From NCBI RefSeq assembly GCF_007748175.1, contig NZ_CP037422.1, forward strand, positions 248,001-312,000: a stretch of DNA of 64,000 nt, written 5' to 3'. Shown piece by piece: positions 55,673 through 64,000 of this stretch. The position numbers and the translations under genes were made by a program. The notes under the pieces are model-generated. The model did not search any database and was not told where the DNA came from. It was given only the letters and a program-made list of their open reading frames with translations. Position 1 is the stretch's first letter. Each line of letters opens with the position of its first letter. This stretch comes from Gimesia aquarii (GTDB taxonomy: Bacteria; Planctomycetota; Planctomycetia; Planctomycetales; Planctomycetaceae).

Positions 55673-57166
55673 ATGGCATTGGATAGCTGGTATTATAAGC
55701 AATCAGACGAAACTTGTGGGCCAATTTCATTTGAAGAATTATTTGCCATGGCACATCAAGGCAAATTAAAACCTCAAATGGAGATAAAGAATGGAGAGTC
55801 TGGGAACTGGTTTCCTGCACAGGAAATCGGTGGATTATTTGACGAAGATTCTGATAGTTCTTCCTCACCAATCGATGAGATGCCTTCACTTGATGAGTTT
55901 TCCATTGTTGACTCTTCCTATGGGGTTAAGGAAGTGGAAGATCTTCCCAGCCTGGATGGATTTTCGATTATTGAAGAAGAAGACAAACTCTCTTCTGAAC
56001 TCGAATCACAGCTCCCTCGTTTTGCCACACTCGAAGCTGTCAGAAGCAAGCATCAAAACATTCAGTGGTTTTGCCGAATTCTGAATCAAGAATTGGGACC
56101 CATGTCTGCAGATGACCTGATGCAACTTCTACTTGATGGTGAGCTAGCGCCGAATGATGATGTTAAATCTTCGGAAGAGCCAGAATGGATTCCTGCGCGG
56201 ACTGTCGTCTTCCTAAGTTCCGCTGGTAATAATGTAGATATGTTAGACTCGGAAGATGCGGAATCCGAGAGTACGGTCGAAGCATCAACTGATACTATCA
56301 ATGAAGAACAAGTTGCAGAAATACCTTCAGAATCAACTGCAGCTAACGAGCCAGCCAAACCGCCGATTCTCAAAGTACGTTCGCGACAAAAATGGTTCTG
56401 TAAACTGGGAGGGATGGGATACGGCCCCATTGAAGCCCATAAGATAAAATTGTGGGCAGAGCAAGCTCGCATCGAGTCGACGGACTTAATCAAACTAGGT
56501 CGAAAAGGCGAGTGGTTTGAGGCTTGGCAAATTGAAGCACTGCAATTGAAAAAACCAGCAAATCCAGAAACGGTTGATGAAGCGGCAACTGCTGAAGAAT
56601 CGAAAGAGCAGGAATCTAAACCGGCTGCAGAGCCGGTGAAAGAAGCGGTGGTGACTCCCGCTCCTCCGACAATGCCAGCAAGCACGCATCCTGCGACACC
56701 TCCAACTCCCGCACGTCCGAAACCGCAGATCAAAGTTGCGCGATCCAACCCACTTGAAGCATTAGGCCCACTGATGAAGCCAGAGATTCTCGGTGGTGCG
56801 GCGGCTGTGATCGTTTTGGTGGCTATATTCTACTTTGTACCCCTTGGTGGTTTGTTTGGACCGGGTGGGCATGCAGAACTAGAAAAATTTCAGGGTGTAT
56901 ACAAAGAATTTCTTGCGCTTCAACAGAAGAACGCCAGTGAATCTGAATATAGTAGCTTCAAAAGTAAAACGAAGACGGAACTGACACCGGTTATTGAGGA
57001 ACTAGAAACAAGCGCAAGTTCTGATCGCCCGCATTTGCAACACTTACTCTGGGCGGGGAGAGATTATCTGTATCCTATGATTGATAATGCAAACAAAGAA
57101 GAGAATCGTGATCAGGAAAAATTTGAAAAGCATCTTAAGGAGTCGGAACGTATATTAAATAAATAG
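55673..57166 (+). CDS. Membrane protein with three GYF_2 (DUF4339) domains
   Basis: This 497-residue protein has three GYF_2-like domains at about residues 4-55, 129-180 and 239-290. Each shows the pattern W-Y/F then GP-I/M then a hydrophobic helix then W-F/I-P-A. Between domains one and two a short motif, PSLDxFSI, occurs twice (71-78 and 93-100). A Pro/Ala-rich linker (about 320-357) leads to a membrane helix (about 372-392) and a helical C-terminal domain of about 100 residues that would lie outside. GYF domains bind proline-rich peptides, so the internal Pro-rich linker may be a self-ligand or regulatory site. The function is unknown. Confidence 0.85.
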   Translation: MALDSWYYKQSDETCGPISFEELFAMAHQGKLKPQMEIKNGESGNWFPAQEIGGLFDEDSDSSSSPIDEMPSLDEFSIVDSSYGVKEVEDLPSLDGFSIIEEEDKLSSELESQLPRFATLEAVRSKHQNIQWFCRILNQELGPMSADDLMQLLLDGELAPNDDVKSSEEPEWIPARTVVFLSSAGNNVDMLDSEDAESESTVEASTDTINEEQVAEIPSESTAANEPAKPPILKVRSRQKWFCKLGGMGYGPIEAHKIKLWAEQARIESTDLIKLGRKGEWFEAWQIEALQLKKPANPETVDEAATAEESKEQESKPAAEPVKEAVVTPAPPTMPASTHPATPPTPARPKPQIKVARSNPLEALGPLMKPEILGGAAAVIVLVAIFYFVPLGGLFGPGGHAELEKFQGVYKEFLALQQKNASESEYSSFKSKTKTELTPVIEELETSASSDRPHLQHLLWAGRDYLYPMIDNANKEENRDQEKFEKHLKESERILNK

Positions 57167-57212
57167 TGTTGAGAGTGATGTTATCAATATCGACTCTAGT
57201 GTTCCTGGTTAC

Positions 57213-57668
57213 TCAGACATCTTGTGGCGGCTCAGGTGATTTCTTTTTCCACCAGATTAGCGTTCTCAAAGGTCTTTTATCATTTCTTAAAAGACCTTCA
57301 GCCTGAATAAATTGACCGTCTCTTACGCGGTATACAAACGATTGAGGCGTCTTTAGTTTCTTACCCTTGTTCGGTCCTTCTAAAACTTCTAGATCATAAT
57401 ACGTGAACACGTTGACGTCGGTCATGCGTTGCAATTGGAATTTTGCTTGATGTGAATGAATTAACTGACCATTGCGGTCATAGACTTTCAGAGTGGAAAT
57501 TTTTTGTTTGATCTCCTGTTCTACTCTGAGGGGCCCTCCTTTCGAATCCTGATCGTTTCTGATCCATATTCCTTCCAGATTCTGATAATCTTCTTCCGGT
57601 GCGAGTTCTGCAGAATAGACTTTTGAAACAGATGTCAGAAATATAATTATTAAAAGAAGCTGTTTCAT
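57213..57668 (-). CDS. Secreted TIGR03067-like hypothetical protein
   Basis: This 151-residue protein has a signal peptide (about 1-19, ending near VYSAEL). The mature part starts DYQNLEGIWIRNDQD, resembling the LQGTW start of a beta-barrel family of planctomycete secreted proteins (TIGR03067-like). A basic Lys/Trp end (LIWWKKKSPEP) follows. No catalytic residues are recognisable. It lies between the GYF gene (convergent) and RNase D (same strand, 46-bp gap) and may be co-transcribed with RNase D. Confidence 0.75.
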   Translation of the reverse strand: MKQLLLIIIFLTSVSKVYSAELAPEEDYQNLEGIWIRNDQDSKGGPLRVEQEIKQKISTLKVYDRNGQLIHSHQAKFQLQRMTDVNVFTYYDLEVLEGPNKGKKLKTPQSFVYRVRDGQFIQAEGLLRNDKRPLRTLIWWKKKSPEPPQDV

Positions 57669-57714
57669 TTGTTCGCCTTTTCTTTGTAATCATCAGTTTA
57701 GTGAAAGACTATTT

Positions 57715-58902
57715 TTAATCTTGTCGTTCAAAATGCAAAGGATGATCAGATTCAAGATCTGCAACACGCATGGAAATTTTACCGTCGAGCACGTCTGTCA
57801 GTAGCTCGCCACAGACATCAGCGCGCCAACCAGCCATCAAACGTGGTTTTTCCTCACTATGTTCCCGATAGACATGATAGCGAACAAGGTGTCTTAAGTC
57901 GGCTGAGGTTCCGACGAGTGTTTGAGAAACATTCATCTCTGCACAACGATTTGCCAAAGCAATACCCAATAGCTTTCCGATAACTTGTTCATCTTGATTT
58001 TGCTGAGTATTCGGATTCTCCACAAGTTTAGGAAGCTTATCATTGGGGATCTGCTGTGCCTTGGCGATACGTTCTACGACTTCTGGGGCCAGTTTGAACA
58101 TGTTTTTACGATTTAAATCACGAGTGGCAATCAGATCCTGAGTTGTGGCTGGTTTCCGACGGGCCAACTCGATTAATAGATCGTCGCGCAAGATTCTGCG
58201 TGCGGGTTGATCTTTTTCCTGAGCCACTTCATCTCGCCAATCAAATAATTCCCGGATGATGGCCAGTTCGCGAGGCTTTAATTTATGAAGTCCAGAAAGG
58301 CGCCGCCAGTTTTCACGGTGGAATTCGGAATTCACTTCATCGATCATCCGCTGAAACTCGGCTTCTGCCCACTCAACTCGACCCAGATCCCTTAATTCCT
58401 TTTCCTGTATTCTCCAGATCTTCAGTACATACTTTACATCGTCTAAGGCGTATTTAATTTGCTGCTGTGTGAGCGGTCTACGGCGCCAGTCTGTGCGAGT
58501 CTCTTTACTTCCTGCTTTTTCATTGAGTACGCGCGCAACTAATGCTGTGTAAGAAATGGGAAAGCTTCGAGATCTCAATCCCTCGGCAATTTGTAAGTCA
58601 ATCAGCTTGTTTGGCTTGCTCCCGGAAAAATGTCGACAAAATCGAACCTCTTCACGTCCGCCATGTACGACCACTGTCGTAGACTCGTTCGTCATAATAT
58701 CCCACCAGGGGGATAAATCTTTTACCTGGTAAGGATCGACGGCAACGGTATGACCATTCAAGGCAAACTGTAACAGAGAGAGTTCTGGACGATAGGTAAA
58801 CTCTGAAACAAACTCTGTATCAAATGCAACGATGCCTGCGTCCAAAATTTGATCGCATAACGCGAGAAACTCAGACTGCTGAACTATGAGAGGGTTCGAC
58901 AT
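57715..58902 (-). CDS. rnd: Ribonuclease D
   Basis: This 395-residue 3'-5' exoribonuclease has the DEDD nuclease domain (about 10-185) with Exo I FDTEFVSEFTY, Exo II VVHGGREEVRF and Exo III YALDDVKYVLKIW. An HRDC domain follows (about 215-290, LAIIRELFDWRDEVAQEKDQ), with a second helical C-terminal region. It matures the 3' ends of tRNAs and other stable RNAs. The length matches the E. coli enzyme (about 375 residues). It is divergent from the MotB-like gene. Confidence 0.94.
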   Translation of the reverse strand: MSNPLIVQQSEFLALCDQILDAGIVAFDTEFVSEFTYRPELSLLQFALNGHTVAVDPYQVKDLSPWWDIMTNESTTVVVHGGREEVRFCRHFSGSKPNKLIDLQIAEGLRSRSFPISYTALVARVLNEKAGSKETRTDWRRRPLTQQQIKYALDDVKYVLKIWRIQEKELRDLGRVEWAEAEFQRMIDEVNSEFHRENWRRLSGLHKLKPRELAIIRELFDWRDEVAQEKDQPARRILRDDLLIELARRKPATTQDLIATRDLNRKNMFKLAPEVVERIAKAQQIPNDKLPKLVENPNTQQNQDEQVIGKLLGIALANRCAEMNVSQTLVGTSADLRHLVRYHVYREHSEEKPRLMAGWRADVCGELLTDVLDGKISMRVADLESDHPLHFERQD

Positions 58903-59251
58903 CCTTTGAGTGTTTCCTTTTTTGGGCCAGATACGCCAGACTGAGAGCCTGGTTGTTTATAGACTGGGGTTTTCTTATTTCGTTCTTAAATCCTAATGTT
59001 GTATATATTTATTATATTCGTCAATGAACTGAGGAACATTTTGTGACTCTTGATTTGTTTGTTATGAGGCCGGAAACACCTTGTTTTCTTCATAAAATGC
59101 CTTGGAAGTCGAGTCGTTTGAGAAAAATCCGGTAAGTTGAACTGGCTGCAGTGACGATTCAGAATATATAGGAACCATAAATCTTTTATCCGTCGGCAAT
59201 TTCTGCCGGTAGGCAACCTAACTTAAAAAACCGCTCTAGGAGTACATTATC
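58903..59251. other. Divergent intergenic region between RNase D and MotB-like genes
   Basis: This 349-bp region probably contains promoters for both flanking genes. A very AT-rich stretch lies at 58982-59022. A GC-poor segment with CTAGGAG just before ATG 59252 is the ribosome binding site of the MotB-like gene. No RNA gene or repeat was recognised. Confidence 0.4.
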
Positions 59252-59968
59252 ATGGAAGATGATGGTCCACCGGGAGTTCCGGAATGGGTGGTCACTTATG
59301 GTGACATGATGTCACTACTTTTGACTTTTTTCATCATGTTGGTTTCTCTGAGCGAAATCGTCAACGATGAAAAGTATCGGTCCATTCTGGAATCCATTCA
59401 GAAATACACCGGTTACCGTACGGGGCCCGTGGCACCCCCTGGCAAGTATTTTCCGATGAACTCGCTTGTTGAACAAATGAGCCTGTTAGGTGCCTATACG
59501 GATAGCCCAGAGAGAGGACGAGGCGGTATCAAGACGCGTTCCATTCAAGGAAAAGATGTCAGAGTGTACCGAACACGAGAGGGTGTTCCTCTCAGAGTCG
59601 GAAAACAACTCTTTTATAACCAGACTGAGATTAAACTGAATCAGCAGCGTAAAGAAAAGTTAGATGAAATTGTCCCAGAGCTGGCTGGTAAACCAAATAA
59701 AATTGAATTGAGGTCTCACACTTCAACAGAAGCGCTGCCAGCGGATTCGCCAATAAAAGATAAACTTGTATTAACGTATGACCGTGGTCGTCATGTGATG
59801 GCGTACTTGATTCAGAAAGGGATTGCCCCAAAACGGATCAGAATCACCGCCGCTGCCGACTATGAACCACCGCACAAGTTTGGTGATGAAAAGTCAGAAC
59901 AAATGGATCGGCTGGATGTTTTACTGCTGGATGCCTTTGTTGAAGATTATGTCGGCCCCAGAAAATAA
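59252..59968 (+). CDS. motB: MotB-like flagellar motor/OmpA-domain protein
   Basis: This 238-residue protein starts GVPEWVVTYGDMMSLLLTFF, the MotB single helix with the proton-channel Asp at D18. A plug-like segment follows, then an OmpA/MotB peptidoglycan-binding domain (about 120-235, with HTSTEALPADSPIKDKLVLT and the family-typical RIRITAAADYEPPH). The stator protein couples ion flow to flagellar rotation together with MotA. No motA or other flagellar gene is adjacent, so it is either a split stator gene or an ExbD/TolR-type envelope motor subunit. The MotB reading is favoured by the helix sequence. Confidence 0.88.
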   Translation: MEDDGPPGVPEWVVTYGDMMSLLLTFFIMLVSLSEIVNDEKYRSILESIQKYTGYRTGPVAPPGKYFPMNSLVEQMSLLGAYTDSPERGRGGIKTRSIQGKDVRVYRTREGVPLRVGKQLFYNQTEIKLNQQRKEKLDEIVPELAGKPNKIELRSHTSTEALPADSPIKDKLVLTYDRGRHVMAYLIQKGIAPKRIRITAAADYEPPHKFGDEKSEQMDRLDVLLLDAFVEDYVGPRK

Positions 59969-59979
59969 AGCGAAAAGGA

Positions 59980-60315
59980 TTACTCGCTTAGCAGCTCATT
60001 AGATGTTGTAGGAAACTGACGAGATGGTGCATCTTGAATTTTTAAGATATGGGGAGTTGAGATTTCGTTGTGTGCTTCATCAATCCGAGATGTTACATCG
60101 GGAGCTAGTGGCACGTACATAGATGAAACGCGCGCTTTCATACTATTCTCTTTTGTGGTTTTTTCCATCTCTAGATCCTTTATTCTCATCTCATCTAAAA
60201 CAATGGGATTCCATGAATTTTTTCGTTGGTGAGATGAAACATAATGCATCCGCGCCCAACGTCTTAGCCTGAATTCTGCTAATAATGAAATAGCAGTCTC
60301 TGACTCCCGTTCCAT
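59980..60315 (-). CDS. Small hypothetical protein, 111 residues
   Basis: A polar 111-residue protein starts at ATG 60315 (MERESETA). An N-terminal LLAEFRLRRWARMHYV followed by WNPIVLDEMRIKDLE looks like a conserved core seen in uncharacterised planctomycete proteins; that recollection is unverified. There is no signal peptide or membrane helix, and the C-terminal half is probably disordered. It converges with the MotB-like gene (11-bp gap). A real gene seems likely from its codon structure and position, but the function is unknown. Confidence 0.6.
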   Translation of the reverse strand: MERESETAISLLAEFRLRRWARMHYVSSHQRKNSWNPIVLDEMRIKDLEMEKTTKENSMKARVSSMYVPLAPDVTSRIDEAHNEISTPHILKIQDAPSRQFPTTSNELLSE

Positions 60316-60564
60316 TCCGTGATGCCCTTCACTGATGAATAGTCTTAAATGCTTCTATTGTCTGAAATCGTCATTTGATCATATCAGCCAAGATGATTTT
60401 AAATTCAACGACTTGTTTTGTAGGAGATTTGCTCCCACTCGCAGCTATTCCAGACCTAATCCGAACAACAAGGGTCTTGTGTAAAATGGGCAGAATCGCC
60501 GAAGGCGGATTACATAGCATCATCCGCAAATTCGGTATAATGTGACTGATAAAATCACTTTGAT

Positions 60565-61161
60565 TTATTCTCTCCCCTCTTCTTCAAGGAATTCTTCTGA
60601 GATTCGATACCTCGAAAGCACGAATCCGACCATGTTTCGTGTTGATCTAGTTATAGTCTCCAACTGTCGTGATTGAGATTCATGCAAGAATGTGAATGAT
60701 AAAACAACAATCGTTGCAGCAATCAGCAATATGGATGAGCGAACCTTCTGATTTTCACTAAGTACTTTTAAAATTGGTAGATACCAAAACCCGTTGGTTA
60801 AAGGAATCTTATGATTCGGGTTCCATTCAGGTATATCTAATGCCAGATTTGGTTCGACAGCAATTCGCTCTTCTCCAGGACGAACGGCATCAAAATCTAC
60901 ACGGGCTACTTCAGAACGAAATTCAGAATCATGTTCTAGTGAATGGGCTACTTGCCTCAGGTATTCGACTTGGTTTTCTAAAGTGACTAACCGTACCTGA
61001 TTCGCATGATATTCGTTTCGCAAATTCAAATAAGACAAATAACGAGGAGCTAATACAATCGAAGCAAATAAGCTGGCAGCAATAAATAGAAAGATCCAGA
61101 ATATGAGCGAAATGATCCAGCCAAAACTGGATTCCTCATTCTGATTCTCTCTGCCAAACAC
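60565..61161 (-). CDS. FtsB/DivIC-like septum formation initiator protein with two membrane helices
   Basis: This 198-residue protein has an N-terminal helix (about 14-38), a coiled coil (about 43-78, with YHANQVRLVTLENQVEYLRQ) and the RPGEERI motif (94-100), matching FtsB/DivIC. FtsB is usually about 100 residues with one helix; here a second hydrophobic segment (about 142-159) and a polar tail follow. The position downstream of enolase on the same strand matches the eno-ftsB order of many bacteria. Planctomycetes lack FtsZ, so a divisome role cannot be assumed. An intrinsic terminator lies between eno and this gene, so it probably has its own promoter. Confidence 0.72.
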   Translation of the reverse strand: MFGRENQNEESSFGWIISLIFWIFLFIAASLFASIVLAPRYLSYLNLRNEYHANQVRLVTLENQVEYLRQVAHSLEHDSEFRSEVARVDFDAVRPGEERIAVEPNLALDIPEWNPNHKIPLTNGFWYLPILKVLSENQKVRSSILLIAATIVVLSFTFLHESQSRQLETITRSTRNMVGFVLSRYRISEEFLEEEGRE

Positions 61162-61323
61162 AATACTAAAACCCGGCTTTGTTCTAAATTAAAAATGCAC
61201 GACGCGACCTCACATTTCCCTCTCTTGAATAAAAATCGACATAGTGGGGTAAGACTCTTCATCAACCGATAAATTAGATCGATTGTTCTCTTTGTTACTA
61301 ATTTTCCGATTGCTGAAATGCAC

Positions 61324-61358
61324 AAAAAAAACTTCCCTCCGATGACTCGAAGGGAAGC
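61324..61358 (-). terminator. Intrinsic terminator of enolase
   Basis: Read on the minus strand, CTTCCCT (61351-61357) pairs with AGGGAAG (61332-61338) around a 12-base loop, followed by eight T residues (61331-61324). It lies 29 bases after the eno stop codon and is the clearest terminator in the window. Confidence 0.9.
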
Positions 61359-61386
61359 AGAATTAATTGATCAGTAACTAGAGAGT

Positions 61387-63141
<1,755 letters not shown>

Positions 63142-64000
63142 ATGAGTTCGACTTCTCCAAACATAAAACAGAACACGGATCAAAAATCGTATGTGGAACT
63201 TCCTGTGGAATCGATGGACCCCCAGCTAAAAACAATACAGCCGGGGGGAGGAATCATTATCAATTTAGAAATGTTGTGGGGAAATTGGCGCCGATTTTGG
63301 TTGAAGACGTTTCGTCGTGGCTATGTAAATCAAATGGAAAACACTCGCAAAGGTGATTTTAATCCTTGTCCACATGATGTACTTGATCCACGTGATCTAA
63401 AATATTACGAAAATCAAGGAGGCTACTACTGGGATAAGAATGATGATCCTTTCGCTTACCGAAGTCGACTCCCTTTTGCCCGCGAAGGTCTGGCAGAACT
63501 GATTGTACTTTCGATTCTGTTTTTTGGAAGTGCCCTCCTTTGTATAGGACTTATTCTCACAAGCCAACTTCCAGGATTTCTTACAGCGATTGTCTGGTTA
63601 CTGGTTTTGACGTTGTGTTTATTCGGTATGGAAATCGTCTGGTTCTTTCGAAATCCCAAGCGTGTCGTTCCTGAAGGTGACGAGCTCATTGTTTCTCCTG
63701 CCGACGGTACTTTTGATACGATTGAAGAAATAGAGCATCATGATTTCATTGGCGGGCCAGCGATTGAAATTGGAATATTTCTTTCCATCTTTAATGTCCA
63801 CATTAACCGCATGCCTGTAACAGGTAAAATTATTAAACTTGCCTATAAACCAGGTAAATGCCTGAATGCCCTGCGCGCTGAATCGGCTCGTGAAAATGAG
63901 CGGTTAGAAATTTATTTACAAACGCCACATCCTGTCCTCAGACCCATGCTGGTTCAGCAAATTACCGGAGCGATAGCCCGACGTATTGTATGCCGACTGA
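63142..64000 (+). CDS. psd: Phosphatidylserine decarboxylase proenzyme, N-terminal part (runs off the window)
   Basis: From ATG 63142, 286 residues are visible and the gene continues past 64000. An N-terminal extension (about 1-115) includes a conserved-looking segment around LWGNWRRFWLKTFRR and a GGYYW motif. Two hydrophobic helices follow (about 119-141 and 145-169). The decarboxylase core begins FRNPKRVVPEGDELIVSPADGT and includes IFLSIFNVHINRMPV and ENERLEIY. The self-cleavage GSS motif lies beyond the end. Psd makes phosphatidylethanolamine in the membrane. Later starts at 63214 or 63271 would shorten the extension. Divergent from eno. Confidence 0.9.
   Translation, partial: MSSTSPNIKQNTDQKSYVELPVESMDPQLKTIQPGGGIIINLEMLWGNWRRFWLKTFRRGYVNQMENTRKGDFNPCPHDVLDPRDLKYYENQGGYYWDKNDDPFAYRSRLPFAREGLAELIVLSILFFGSALLCIGLILTSQLPGFLTAIVWLLVLTLCLFGMEIVWFFRNPKRVVPEGDELIVSPADGTFDTIEEIEHHDFIGGPAIEIGIFLSIFNVHINRMPVTGKIIKLAYKPGKCLNALRAESARENERLEIYLQTPHPVLRPMLVQQITGAIARRIVCRL

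Noticed and set aside
56086-56748. 220-codon open frame on the minus strand
   Set aside because: It lies wholly antisense to the GYF-domain gene and encodes a low-complexity Ser/Ala-rich product with no family resemblance; the plus-strand gene has clear domains.

Overview
The window looks like chromosomal DNA of a planctomycete, probably near Gimesia/Rubinisphaera in the Planctomycetaceae. That placement is inferred from gene content and a moderate G+C content, not from a marker-gene search. The indicators are sulfatases with C-x-P-x-R active sites, Tat-exported Gfo/Idh/MocA and TIM-barrel proteins, a HEAT-DUF1080 protein, MoxR/DUF58/BatA-like genes, GYF_2 proteins and many long one-gene transcription units. 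I found no phage, insertion sequence, plasmid gene or CRISPR array. Two inverted-repeat clusters look like dispersed intergenic repeats.

Region 1 (1-15.2 kb) starts with the C-terminus of a CstA-type carbon-starvation transporter and tRNA-Leu(CAG). It continues with an FMN-binding flavoprotein and a PAS-AraC regulator divergent from a Tat-exported Gfo/Idh/MocA oxidoreductase. A HEAT-DUF1080 protein, a Tat-exported sugar isomerase-like protein, two sulfatases and a secreted hypothetical follow. A UvrD/Rep helicase and a THUMP RNA methyltransferase sit inside this saccharide-related set.

Region 2 (15.3-27 kb) carries a dicarboxylate-type symporter fused to a solute-binding domain, an RsmC-like methyltransferase, a secreted esterase, carB, and an Amt-histidine kinase-receiver fusion with a long structured leader.

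Region 3 (27-38.4 kb) holds a leftward MoxR > DUF58 > BatA-like cluster that continues into a 59-residue coiled protein and a DTW/Tsr3-like (TDD superfamily) protein. Beside it lie a Tat-exported double alpha/beta hydrolase, a second MoxR and a YyaL-type thioredoxin-domain protein with a DsbD-like tail.

Region 4 (38.4-53.3 kb) contains pyruvate kinase, a PQQ-like beta-propeller, an Ldh-family dehydrogenase, a secreted thioredoxin, an orphan DNA methyltransferase, a short SecA paralogue, an MMPL/RND transporter, a CapD/FlaA1-type nucleotide-sugar enzyme, a TrpG/PabA amidotransferase and MoeA.

Region 5 (53.4-64 kb) contains Lnt, a triple-GYF membrane protein, RNase D, a lone MotB-like protein, a two-TM FtsB/DivIC-like protein downstream of enolase, and a phosphatidylserine decarboxylase that runs off the end. 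The strongest second-look items are the Amt-kinase and symporter-SBP fusions, the FtsB-like protein, the TDD protein, the SecA paralogue and the triple-GYF protein.
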